From Oscillospiraceae bacterium (GTDB lineage Bacteria; Bacillota; Clostridia; Oscillospirales; Oscillospiraceae): 21,888 nt of DNA. The position numbers were made by a program, and so were the translations under genes. Under the pieces are notes generated by a model. It did not search any database and was not told the DNA's origin. It saw only the letters and a list, made by a program, of their open reading frames with translations. The stretch is taken from positions 1-21,888 of the forward strand of contig JAJBVW010000066.1 in the NCBI GenBank assembly GCA_020866945.1, in the 5' to 3' direction. Shown here piece by piece: positions 6,728-14,361 of this stretch (positions within the stretch are counted from its first letter, which is position 1; each line of letters begins with the position of its first letter).

Positions 6728-7978
6728 ATGAAAAAGACACTTGCACTGCTTTTGGCTCTCTGCATGATCTTTGGCCTGATGGCGGGCTGCTCCAGCAGCT
6801 CCAGTGAGACCGAAGAAACTGAGACCGAAGAGACCGTGGAGGCCACCGAGACCGAGGAGACCGCCGATGAGGCGGAGGAGACCGAGGAAGCCGCCGAGAC
6901 TGAGGAGACCGAAGAGGTCGCCGAGGTCGCCAGCGCGGACGACATCGCCGATACCATGACCTCTGACGACGGCACCTATGATATCGCCTTCATCACAGAC
7001 GTGGGCCAGCTGAAGGACAAGTCCTTCAACCAGGGCACCTTTGACGGCGTGAAGCTCTATGCCTATGAAAACGGCCTGTCCTATAAGTACTATCAGCCCG
7101 CCAACGGCTCCGAGGCCACCAATGACGACCGCTACGATGCCATGGTAAGCGCCTGCGAGAACGGCGCGCAGGTCGTTGTCTGCGCCGGTTATATGCAGGA
7201 GGATGCTCTGACCGCGGCTGCTATCGCCTATCCCGACGTGCAGTTCATCTTCATCGACGGCTATGCCCTGTATGACGAGGACGGCAACGTGCTGACGAAT
7301 GTCGCCGGCATCGCCTTCCAGGAGGAGCAGAGCGGCTACTTCGCCGGCTACGCTGTCGTGGCTGAGGGCTATACCAGCCTTGGCTTCAGCGGCGGCGGCG
7401 GCGGCACCAACTCCGCCTGCTGCCGGTATGGCTATGGCTTCCTCCAGGGCGCTGAGGCTGCGGCCGAGGCTCTGGGCGTGGATGTGACCATCAACTACTC
7501 CTGGCTGTATGGCTCCAGCTTCCAGGCTTCCCCTGAGCTGCAGACCATGATTAGCGGCTGGTATGAAAACGGCGTTGAGATCGTGTTCGCCTGCGGCGGC
7601 TCCATGTTCGACTCCATCGTTGCGGCTGCCGCTGAGAACGACGGCGCTGTGATTGGCGTGGACGTTGACCAGTCCTATGAGTCCGACACGGTCGTTACCT
7701 CCGCCATGAAGGGCCTGAGCTCCGCTACAAGCTGGGCCATCGGCAAGTATTTTGACGGCGAGTGGGACGACATCGGCGGTGCCAGCACCAGCCTGGGCGT
7801 GAACGACGACGCCGTGGGCCTGCCCACCGACACCTGGAGCCTGGAGAACTTCTCTGTTGAGGACTATGAGGAGCTGCTGGCCGCGCTGAAGGACGGCAGC
7901 CTGGTGGTTGATGCCGAATATCCTGAGAGCGTCGCCGAGCTGACCTTCGATCATGTCACCATCAACTACGTCGAGTGA
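6728..7978 (+). CDS. BMP-family lipoprotein, nucleoside-type ABC substrate-binding protein
   Basis: 416 residues. A lipoprotein signal (basic MKK, hydrophobic core, lipobox LMAGC) gives lipidated C21. Residues 27-69 are a Glu/Thr/Ala-rich acidic linker that tethers the binding domain to the membrane. The PnrA/BmpA-type domain begins at about 84 with IAFITDVGQLKDKSFNQ, whose D91 and SFNQ match the ligand-binding start of this family, and goes on with VVCAGYMQEDAL and VQFIFIDG. Family members bind purine or pyrimidine nucleosides. The ATG is fixed by AAGGAGG (6715-6721). Its own promoter, a strong downstream terminator and the importer genes that follow show it is the receptor of that importer. 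Riboflavin or autoinducer-like ligands are less likely given udk-tdk next door. Confidence 0.92.
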   Translation: MKKTLALLLALCMIFGLMAGCSSSSSETEETETEETVEATETEETADEAEETEEAAETEETEEVAEVASADDIADTMTSDDGTYDIAFITDVGQLKDKSFNQGTFDGVKLYAYENGLSYKYYQPANGSEATNDDRYDAMVSACENGAQVVVCAGYMQEDALTAAAIAYPDVQFIFIDGYALYDEDGNVLTNVAGIAFQEEQSGYFAGYAVVAEGYTSLGFSGGGGGTNSACCRYGYGFLQGAEAAAEALGVDVTINYSWLYGSSFQASPELQTMISGWYENGVEIVFACGGSMFDSIVAAAAENDGAVIGVDVDQSYESDTVVTSAMKGLSSATSWAIGKYFDGEWDDIGGASTSLGVNDDAVGLPTDTWSLENFSVEDYEELLAALKDGSLVVDAEYPESVAELTFDHVTINYVE

Positions 7979-7991
7979 TATTCCGAGAACC

Positions 7992-8023
7992 AAAAAAGAC
8001 CAGGCATCCGCCTGGTCTTTTTT
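7992..8023 (+). terminator. Strong intrinsic terminator between receptor and ATPase
   Basis: AAAAAAGACCAGGC, loop ATCC, GCCTGGTCTTTTTT: a perfect 14-bp stem with a 4-base loop and a T6 tail. It lies 14 bases after the lipoprotein stop and 28 bases before the ATPase start. Partial read-through would give more receptor than transporter, a common arrangement for ABC importers. Confidence 0.9.
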
Positions 8024-8051
8024 GAAATGACACCAGAGAGGGGGAAAGGCA

Positions 8052-9614
8052 TTGCCTGACAGCGAACATACCGAAAGCGAATACATCATTGAGATGCTCC
8101 ACATCACCAAGGAATTTCCGGGCATCATCGCAAACGACGATATAACCCTGCAGCTTCGCCGGGTGGAGATACATGCCCTGCTGGGCGAGAACGGCGCGGG
8201 CAAATCCACGCTGATGAGCGTGCTGTTCGGCCTGTATCAGCCGGAGGCCGGAGAGATACGGAAAAACGGCCAGACCGTCACCATCAATAGCCCCAACGAC
8301 GCCACCGCCCTGCACATCGGCATGGTGCATCAGCACTTTCAGCTGGTGGAGGTGTTCACCGTCTTGGATAACATCATCCTGGGGGCGGAGGACACCAAGC
8401 TCGGCTTTTTGCAGAAGAAGGAGGCCCGGAAACGTGTAGAGGCTCTGGAGGAGCAATACGGCCTGCATGTTGACCTGGACGCGAAGATAGAGGACATCAC
8501 CGTAGGGATGCAGCAGCGGGTGGAAATCCTGAAAATGCTCTATCGGGACAATGAGATCCTGATTTTTGACGAACCCACCGCCGTCCTGACGCCCCAGGAA
8601 ATTGAAGAGCTGATGCACACCATGCGAAACCTGACCAAAGAGGGCAAGAGCATTTTGTTCATCTCCCATAAGCTCAATGAAATCATGGAGGTTTCCGACC
8701 GGGTCACGGTGTTGCGCAAGGGGAAATATGTGGGCACCATCGACACCAAAAGCACCTCCAAGGAGGAGCTGTCCCGCATGATGGTGGGCCGCCCCGTTCA
8801 GCTTGTGGTGGAAAAAGGCCCCGCCCAGCCGAAGGAGCCGATTCTGACGCTGGAGCATTTTTCCGTTCCCTCCCATCTGCACAAGGGGGACGCGGTGAAG
8901 GACGTTTCCTTCACCGTCCACGCAGGGGAGATTGTCTGCGTCGCCGGTATCGACGGCAACGGGCAGACGGAGTTTGTCCAGGCCCTGACTGGGCTGGAAC
9001 GCTCCTCCGGCGGGACAATCACCCTCTGCGGCCAGGATGTGACCCACGCCTCCATCCGCAGCCGCAGCCAGACGGGCATGAGCCATATCCCGGAGGACAG
9101 ACACAAGCACGGTCTGGTGCTGGATTATACCCTGGAGCAGAATCTTGTGCTGCAAAAATACTATGAGCCGCGATTCCAGAACCACGGCTTCATCCGCTTT
9201 GACGAGGTTCGCGCCTATGCCGAGCAGCTCATCGAGCAATATGACGTCCGCTCCGGCCAGGGGCCTGTTACCATTGCCCGGAGTATGTCCGGCGGCAACC
9301 AGCAGAAGGCCATCGTGGCCCGGGAGATCGACCGGGACCTGCCGCTCATCGTGGCCGTCCAGCCCACCCGCGGCCTGGATGTGGGCGCGATAGAATATAT
9401 CCACGGTCAGCTTGTGGCCCAGCGGGACGCGGGGAAGGCTGTGCTGCTGGTGTCCCTGGAGCTGGATGAGGTGATGAACCTTTCCGACCGCATCCTGGTC
9501 ATGTATGAGGGGGAGATCGTGGGCGAGCTTGACCCCAAAACCACCACCGTGGAGGAGCTGGGTCTTTATATGGCCGGCGCCAAGCGGCAGGACAGGAAGG
9601 AGGAGAGCGCATGA
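8052..9614 (+). CDS. ABC importer ATPase with two fused nucleotide-binding domains (nucleoside/sugar type)
   Basis: 520 residues, normal for the RbsA/NupO-like double ATPases. Domain 1 has Walker A GENGAGKST (45-53), the Q-loop region MVHQHFQL, signature TVGMQQR (150-156) and Walker B IFDEPT (171-176). Domain 2 has the degenerate Walker A typical of these proteins (AGIDGNGQTE, 298-307), signature MSGGNQQK (412-419) and VAVQPTRGLD as Walker B. The start is a TTG at 8052 behind GAGGGGG; it includes the conserved SEYIIEMLHITKEFPG, whereas the ATG at 8094 would cut into it. It powers uptake through the two permeases that follow and overlaps the first by ATGA. Confidence 0.93.
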   Translation: MPDSEHTESEYIIEMLHITKEFPGIIANDDITLQLRRVEIHALLGENGAGKSTLMSVLFGLYQPEAGEIRKNGQTVTINSPNDATALHIGMVHQHFQLVEVFTVLDNIILGAEDTKLGFLQKKEARKRVEALEEQYGLHVDLDAKIEDITVGMQQRVEILKMLYRDNEILIFDEPTAVLTPQEIEELMHTMRNLTKEGKSILFISHKLNEIMEVSDRVTVLRKGKYVGTIDTKSTSKEELSRMMVGRPVQLVVEKGPAQPKEPILTLEHFSVPSHLHKGDAVKDVSFTVHAGEIVCVAGIDGNGQTEFVQALTGLERSSGGTITLCGQDVTHASIRSRSQTGMSHIPEDRHKHGLVLDYTLEQNLVLQKYYEPRFQNHGFIRFDEVRAYAEQLIEQYDVRSGQGPVTIARSMSGGNQQKAIVAREIDRDLPLIVAVQPTRGLDVGAIEYIHGQLVAQRDAGKAVLLVSLELDEVMNLSDRILVMYEGEIVGELDPKTTTVEELGLYMAGAKRQDRKEESA

Positions 9615-10909
9615 AAAAGGACGGAAAGCTGGCCGCCTTCTGGCGGAAGGACGCTACCCGCACGGTCATGGCCTCGCTTATCTCCATCCTGATTGGCCTG
9701 GCTGTGGGCGCGGTGGTCATCCTTATTACCGGCCTGACAAGCGAGAGCCTTTCCCTGAAAAGCGCCTGGGAGGGCATACAGCTCATGGTGCTGGGCCTGT
9801 TCAGCACCGGGCGGGAGGCCGGAGCCCTGACCTTCGGCTTCAACGGCACCAACATCGGCAATATGCTGTTTCGCGCCACGCCGCTCATTCTGACGGGCCT
9901 TTCCGTGGCGGTGGCGTTCAAGACCGGCCTGTTTAACATCGGCGCGCCGGGTCAGTATCTGGCAGGTACGGCGGCCACCCTGTTCATCGCGCTGGAGATT
10001 CCCTCCTCTGTGGTGCCGCCCTGGATTATCTGGATACTGGCGTTTCTGGGCGGCATAGCGGCGGGGGCCGTCTGGGGAGCGATCCCCGGTATGCTGAAGG
10101 CGTTTTTGAACATCAACGAGGTGCTGGCCTGCATCATGACTAACTGGATTGCGGCCAATGTGGTCACATGGGTCTTTGATGTCAGCAATCTGAAAAACAT
10201 GGTGGATAACAGCAAGTCCGGCTATATCTATACGACCGCTTATAATAATGTTCAGACCCCCAAGATGGGACTGGATAAGCTGTTTCCCGGCTCCCAGGTG
10301 AACGGCGGTATTATCATTGCCATTGTTTTGGCCATTATTGTATATATCATGCTGACCAAGACCACCTTCGGCTATGAGCTGAAGGCCTGCGGCGCCAACC
10401 GCTATGCGGCGAAATACGCCGGCATCAAGGACAAACGCAGCATCGTGCTGTCCATGGCCATCGCGGGGGCGCTGGCCGCCGCTGCCGGATCGCTGTATTA
10501 TCTCTCCGGCAACACGGAGTTTTACTGGTCAACCTATCAGTCCCTGCCTGACGCCGGCTTTACCGGCATCCCGGTGGCGCTGCTGGCGGCCAACAACCCC
10601 ATCGGCGTTATATTCACCGCTCTGTTCATGTCCATGCTGGACATTGCGGGTTTGCAGCTTACCAACCTGACGGCCTATAACGAATATATCACCGATGTTA
10701 TCATCGCCGTGATTGTGTATCTGTCCGCCTTCTCCCTGGTCATTAAGATGTGGATAAGCGGCAGGAAAAAACGCACTGTCGCCCCGGCGGATCCTCCTGC
10801 GGAGCCGGAAACTCTCGGCGAGGAGACAGAACCTGCCCCGGAGCAGACGGCGGAGGCTGCGGTGCAAACAGACACGGCGGAGGCCGGAAAGGAGGCCAGC
10901 GAGCAATGA
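9611..10909 (+). CDS. ABC importer permease, first subunit (BPD_transp_2 / NupP type)
   Basis: 432 residues, with about 10 hydrophobic segments. Family marks include GNMLFRATPLILTGLSVAVA, FKTGLFNIGAPGQYLAGT (about 100-118) and the cytoplasmic coupling region FGYELKACGANRYAAKYAGI near 255-275. The ATG overlaps the ATPase stop, and its own stop overlaps the next start, so all three are coupled. The C-terminal 55 residues or so are a Pro/Glu/Thr/Ala-rich acidic tail predicted to be disordered and cytoplasmic, longer than usual for the family. Confidence 0.92.
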   Translation: MKKDGKLAAFWRKDATRTVMASLISILIGLAVGAVVILITGLTSESLSLKSAWEGIQLMVLGLFSTGREAGALTFGFNGTNIGNMLFRATPLILTGLSVAVAFKTGLFNIGAPGQYLAGTAATLFIALEIPSSVVPPWIIWILAFLGGIAAGAVWGAIPGMLKAFLNINEVLACIMTNWIAANVVTWVFDVSNLKNMVDNSKSGYIYTTAYNNVQTPKMGLDKLFPGSQVNGGIIIAIVLAIIVYIMLTKTTFGYELKACGANRYAAKYAGIKDKRSIVLSMAIAGALAAAAGSLYYLSGNTEFYWSTYQSLPDAGFTGIPVALLAANNPIGVIFTALFMSMLDIAGLQLTNLTAYNEYITDVIIAVIVYLSAFSLVIKMWISGRKKRTVAPADPPAEPETLGEETEPAPEQTAEAAVQTDTAEAGKEASEQ

Positions 10910-11934
10910 GTTTTCTAATTCGTCAGACCCTGATATATGCCGTTCCCCTGATGATTGTGGCCCTGGCCGGTGTGTTCGCCGAGCGGAGCGGTATCATAAA
11001 CCTGGCGCTGGAGGGCATTATGATCTTCGGCGCGTTCGTGGGCGTGCTGTTCGTGCGTGTCATGCAGCAGGCTGGTGTATTCGACGTGGCCAAGGAGATG
11101 AGCAACTATCTGGCCCTCCAGGGCTTCATGTGCCTGACCATGCTGGTGGCCGCCCTGCTGGGCGCGGTGTTCTCGCTGCTGCTGGCCTTTGCCGCCATCA
11201 ATCTGAAGGCGGATCAGACCATCGGTGGCACGGCCCTGAACCTGCTGGCCCCGGCTTTGGTGCTGTTTCTCATCCGCATTATCGCGAACCAGAACACCCT
11301 GCAAATGGCCAGCGGCGATGCGGCGAGCTGGTTCATGATTAAAAAGGCCATGCTGGGCATCGATTCGGACACATCGAATTTCTTTGTGGATACATTTTTG
11401 AATAAGGTGTATCTTTCCACCTACATATGTATCATTGTGTTCATCGTTTTGTCCGTTATTCTGTATAAGACCCGCTTCGGCCTGCGGCTCCGCTCCTGCG
11501 GCGAAAATCCACAGGCGGCGGATTCCCTGGGAATCAACGTGGTGCGTATGCGGTATACAGGCGTGGTCATATCCGGCGCTCTGGCCGGTATGGGCGGCTT
11601 TGTGTACGCCCTGACCACTACCAACTGCTCCGCCAACGGAGACGTGGCCGGGTTCGGCTTCCTGGCCCTGGCGGTTATGATATTCGGCAACTGGAAGCCC
11701 CTGAACATCGCCGGGGCGTCCCTGCTGTTCGGCCTGTTCAAGTGCATCGCCGCCTCCTATTCCAGCATCGACATCAACGGCGACGGCATTTATGGGCTGA
11801 CCACCATCGGCCTGAACGCCAACTTCTATCGTCTCCTGCCCTATGTCATCACTCTGCTGGTTCTGGCCTTCACCTCCAAAAACTCCCGCGCTCCTAAAGC
11901 AGAAGGCGTCCCCTACGACAAGGGACAGAGATAG
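10906..11934 (+). CDS. ABC importer permease, second subunit (BPD_transp_2 / NupQ type)
   Basis: 342 residues. It opens with a hydrophobic segment and the conserved VFAERSGIINLALEGIMIFG. It has an AINLKADQTIGGTALNLLAP segment and the coupling region FGLRLRSCGENPQAADSLGI, typical of the second membrane subunit of nucleoside BMP-type importers. The ATG at 10906 overlaps the stop of the first permease (ATGA); an in-frame upstream extension overlapping that gene is not needed. With the receptor, ATPase and first permease it makes a complete importer. A strong terminator follows. Confidence 0.92.
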   Translation: MSFLIRQTLIYAVPLMIVALAGVFAERSGIINLALEGIMIFGAFVGVLFVRVMQQAGVFDVAKEMSNYLALQGFMCLTMLVAALLGAVFSLLLAFAAINLKADQTIGGTALNLLAPALVLFLIRIIANQNTLQMASGDAASWFMIKKAMLGIDSDTSNFFVDTFLNKVYLSTYICIIVFIVLSVILYKTRFGLRLRSCGENPQAADSLGINVVRMRYTGVVISGALAGMGGFVYALTTTNCSANGDVAGFGFLALAVMIFGNWKPLNIAGASLLFGLFKCIAASYSSIDINGDGIYGLTTIGLNANFYRLLPYVITLLVLAFTSKNSRAPKAEGVPYDKGQR

Positions 11935-11955
11935 AAAAAGTATACACACAACAGA

Positions 11956-11988
11956 AAACGAGGCAGTCCAATTCGGGCTGCCTCGTTT
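11956..11988 (+). terminator. Terminator of the ABC importer operon
   Basis: AAACGAGGCAG pairs with CTGCCTCGTTT; a T-G pair and CC/GG extend the stem to 14 bp around the loop AATTC. It lies about 20 bases after the last permease stop. The T tail is short (TTT G T). Confidence 0.8.
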
Positions 11989-12057
11989 GTGCATCTGATA
12001 AAACCGCAGGCCGTGGCGCAGGGACGTATGGCTTGCGCGGTTTGGTCGTATAAAAAG

Positions 12058-12082
12058 CGGCCAGCAGCGAAGCTGCTGGCCG
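12058..12082 (-). terminator. Terminator of the crotonase-like gene
   Basis: A perfect 11-bp stem, CGGCCAGCAGC with GCTGCTGGCCG around a 3-base loop. On the minus strand it is followed by CTTTTTAT. It lies about 60 bases past the stop of the minus-strand gene. A further inverted repeat, AAACCGC (12001-12007) with GCGGTTT (12037-12043), lies between this and the importer terminator. Confidence 0.8.
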
Positions 12083-12144
12083 GGAAAATATTCTTTTTAT
12101 CGCCCTCTTGCGGGGCGCAAGCTAAGCTTGCTTTCTTCTGGTGA

Positions 12145-13158
12145 TTACGCCTTGTACCAGTCAGGCTCGTTGCTGTGCTCGAAGACGTAAGGATTCTCAA
12201 TCTTGCCCTCTTCGACCTGCTTGAACCACTCGCCGGCCTTCTTGGGCATGGAGCGCCAGGACTCAGCGGTCTGGGGCTGCTCCATGTCGGTGGTGGCATA
12301 ACGCCAGTCGTTGACACGGGAGATGTACTTCTCGTCCTGCTGAGCGGAGTTCTCGTCGCCCAGGGAGCCGTCGGCGATGCGGAGGAGGGAGCCGTACTGC
12401 TCGGAAACAGTGTGCAGCTTCAGATCCTCGACGAACAGCTTCTTGAGAGGACGCTTGGCAAGGTTGGCCATGATGGTGCGGTTCTCATAGGGCATGGTCT
12501 TCCACATACGGGCGATCTCCCAGGCACGCTCCAGAGCCTTGCCCTTGGGCACGACCTCGCTGACCATGCCGCCGTCCAGCATATCCTGAGCGGTGAACTG
12601 ACGGGTAGTCATCATGTAGTAGTTGCCGCGCTTGGTGCCGAAGAAGTGCTGAGCCATCAGACCCATGCCGTCGCCGGGAACCAGGCCGCCCTGCGCATGG
12701 GGAACCTCCATCTTGGTGTCCTCGGTGCAGATGGTCACGTCGCACAGCATAGCGGAATCCCAGTGGAAGCCGGGGCCGGGGATGGCGCCGATGGTGGGCA
12801 CGTCCAGGTCGAACACCATGTTCTTGATGAGGTTGGTGTCGTCAAAATACTGATGCTGGAAACGCTGGGTGGGCAGCTCGGAATAGGTCTCCCAGCCGTT
12901 CGCGTCGGACTCGATCATCCAGTTGTCGCCCACGTGGGTGAAGATGATGATCTCGTTCTTCCAGTCCAGGGACAGGATGCGGGTCAGCTGGCTCATGGCC
13001 CGGTGGGACATACCGCTGTGGTGCATGGGGCCGTCCTTGGTGTGCCAGGTCACCTGCAGGATGCCGTCCTCACGATACAGGTCGGCGAAATCCTTAAACC
13101 ACTCTTTGTACTCGTCAAGCTCAGGCAGCTTGACATAATCGGCCAAAGGCTGTGCCAT
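12145..13158 (-). CDS. Crotonase-superfamily protein resembling 6-oxocamphor hydrolase
   Basis: 337 residues. The crotonase fold spans about 25-260. Instead of the usual GGG-type oxyanion-hole motif of enoyl-CoA hydratases it reads PGPGFHWDSAMLCD, then VPHAQGGLVPGDGMGL, then GTKRGNYYMMTTRQFTAQ. From memory this lines up with 6-oxocamphor hydrolase, a C-C bond hydrolase of cyclic beta-diketones. Its catalytic residues appear kept: H132, H154, D163, and by rough alignment D85 and E253. A C-terminal extension of about 70 residues (from 268) rich in Trp and charge is not part of the core. AGGAGG (13169-13174) precedes the ATG by 10 bases, and codons are strongly biased to C/G endings, suggesting high expression. 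The substrate is unknown; an ordinary CoA-thioester enzyme is the alternative. It has its own terminator and no obvious pathway partner nearby. Confidence 0.75.
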   Translation of the reverse strand: MAQPLADYVKLPELDEYKEWFKDFADLYREDGILQVTWHTKDGPMHHSGMSHRAMSQLTRILSLDWKNEIIIFTHVGDNWMIESDANGWETYSELPTQRFQHQYFDDTNLIKNMVFDLDVPTIGAIPGPGFHWDSAMLCDVTICTEDTKMEVPHAQGGLVPGDGMGLMAQHFFGTKRGNYYMMTTRQFTAQDMLDGGMVSEVVPKGKALERAWEIARMWKTMPYENRTIMANLAKRPLKKLFVEDLKLHTVSEQYGSLLRIADGSLGDENSAQQDEKYISRVNDWRYATTDMEQPQTAESWRSMPKKAGEWFKQVEEGKIENPYVFEHSNEPDWYKA

Positions 13159-13212
13159 AATGATGATACCTCCTAAAGATAATAAAAGTTTTTAGTGATT
13201 GAAACTCTATGA

Positions 13213-13242
13213 TAAACCTTGGATAAGGATTTATCCTTCGTT
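13213..13242. promoter_or_regulatory. Inverted repeat between rpsI and the crotonase gene
   Basis: TAAAC-3-GGATAA, loop GGAT, TTATCC-3-GTTTA: two matched arms around a 3x3 interior mismatch. It has no T-run, so it could be a weak terminator of rplM-rpsI or an operator for the downstream minus-strand gene. No convincing -35/-10 pair was found for that gene. Confidence 0.4.
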
Positions 13243-13277
13243 TACGCGCCGGCGAAAGCAGACTTCCAGGGCCAAAA

Positions 13278-13688
13278 TCAGCGCTTGGAGAACTGGGGCG
13301 CGCGGCGGGCGGCCTTGAGGCCGTATTTCTTGCGCTCCTTCATGCGCGGGTCGCGGGTCAGGAAGCCGGCGGCCTTCAGGGGAGCGCGGTAGTTTTCGTC
13401 CACCAGCAGGAGGGCGCGGGCAACACCGTGGCGGATAGCGCCGGCCTGGCCGGTCACACCGCCGCCGGAGACGGTGGCTTCGATGTCAACCTTGCCGAGC
13501 GTGCCGGTGGTCACGAGGGGCTGACGGACGATGAGCTTGAGGGTCTCAAGACCGAAATAATCGTCGATGTCGCGGCCGTTGATGGTGATCTGGCCGCTGC
13601 CGCCGGGGATGAGATGGACGCGGGCCACGGAGGATTTCCGCCGGCCGGTGCCGTACATATAGGGACGCTTAGACTGATAGGTAGCCAT
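13278..13688 (-). CDS. rpsI: 30S ribosomal protein S9 (uS9)
   Basis: 136 residues. It starts YGTGRRKSSVARVHLIPG and has ITINGRDIDDYF, the conserved GGGVTGQAGAIRHGVARALL and the basic end DPRMKERKKYGLKAARRAPQ, finishing in FSKR. The invariant C-terminal KR reaches the P-site tRNA in the small subunit. It overlaps the rplM stop by one base (TAATG). A GGAGG (13701-13705) inside the end of rplM provides the ribosome binding site. This is the universal rplM-rpsI order. Confidence 0.98.
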   Translation of the reverse strand: MATYQSKRPYMYGTGRRKSSVARVHLIPGGSGQITINGRDIDDYFGLETLKLIVRQPLVTTGTLGKVDIEATVSGGGVTGQAGAIRHGVARALLLVDENYRAPLKAAGFLTRDPRMKERKKYGLKAARRAPQFSKR

Positions 13689-14128
13689 TAGTTGTTGCCT
13701 CCTTCCACATACGCCTCAGGCTTCTGGGCCTGATGGATGTGCTCCTCGCCCCGGAAGATACGCAGGCGGGTGAGCTGATTTTTCGCCATGGCATTTTTCT
13801 GCAGCATACCGCGCACGGCGAGGCGCATGGCAAGCTCCGGCTTCTCTTTCATCAGACGTGCATACTGCGTCTCGTGAAGGCCGCCGGGATACCCAGAATG
13901 GGTGCGGTAATATTTCTGCTCCAGCTTTTTGCCGGTCAGAACAGCCTTTTCGGCGTTGATGATGATAACATAGTCACCACAGTCAACATGGGGGGTGTAA
14001 TCGACCTTCCGCTTGCCGCGCAGCAGGTCTGCGGCGATGACGGCGGTCTTGCCCATGGGCTTGCCCGCAGCGTCGATCACATACCATTTGCGGACGACGT
14101 CGGCAGGTTTGACCATAGTCGTGCTCAT
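13688..14128 (-). CDS. rplM: 50S ribosomal protein L13 (uL13)
   Basis: 146 residues, normal length. Conserved stretches are RKWYVIDAAGKPMGKTA, VDYTPHVDCGDYVIIINA, YYRTHSGYPGGL and AVRGMLQKN, then the HIHQAQKPE ending. L13 binds 23S rRNA early in 50S assembly. GGAGGAG precedes the ATG. First gene of rplM-rpsI, with a consensus promoter and a leader of about 82 bases. Confidence 0.98.
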   Translation of the reverse strand: MSTTMVKPADVVRKWYVIDAAGKPMGKTAVIAADLLRGKRKVDYTPHVDCGDYVIIINAEKAVLTGKKLEQKYYRTHSGYPGGLHETQYARLMKEKPELAMRLAVRGMLQKNAMAKNQLTRLRIFRGEEHIHQAQKPEAYVEGGNN

Positions 14129-14177
14129 TGTGTTCTCCTCCGCTGATTTATTTTTTAATAAGATGAATTAATTTGAC

Positions 14178-14195
14178 AAAGGCCTGCGCCTTCGA
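14178..14195 (-). promoter_or_regulatory. Leader hairpin of the rplM-rpsI mRNA
   Basis: In the leader (about 14211 to 14129 on the minus strand), CGAAGGC and GCCTTTG form a 7-bp stem with one G-T pair around GCAG. Rfam describes an L13 leader in Firmicutes through which the operon is thought to be autoregulated. Whether this hairpin belongs to that family cannot be told by eye. Confidence 0.4.
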
Positions 14196-14217
14196 TAAAC
14201 TATTGCAAACGACTTAT

Positions 14218-14246
14218 TTTATAGCACAGTTGTGAAAAGATGTCAA
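14218..14246 (-). promoter_or_regulatory. Promoter of rplM-rpsI
   Basis: On the minus strand TTGACA (14246-14241), a 17-base spacer and TATAAA (14223-14218). This near-consensus promoter suits a highly expressed ribosomal protein operon. Confidence 0.85.
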
Positions 14247-14361
14247 CAGTGAAATTGAAAATTTCCTTTAAAGCTCGTTTTATCTCCTGATTTCTCGCTT
14301 GAACTCAAAATATCTCGACTTCAATTTTATCCATTCCCGCACATATTTATAAGGAGGCGCT

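Noticed and set aside
6713..8209. Long open frame on the minus strand across the BMP lipoprotein gene, and another at 7962-9404 across the ATPase gene
   Set aside because: Both are antisense to clear, motif-bearing genes, consist of low-complexity Gly/Leu/His/Gln residues, and have no family motif. They are side effects of GC-rich codons.
12175..13176. Plus-strand open frame of about 333 codons opposite the crotonase gene
   Set aside because: It mirrors the crotonase gene exactly, has a Val/Gly/His-rich composition and no motif. The minus-strand protein has conserved catalytic residues and a proper ribosome binding site.
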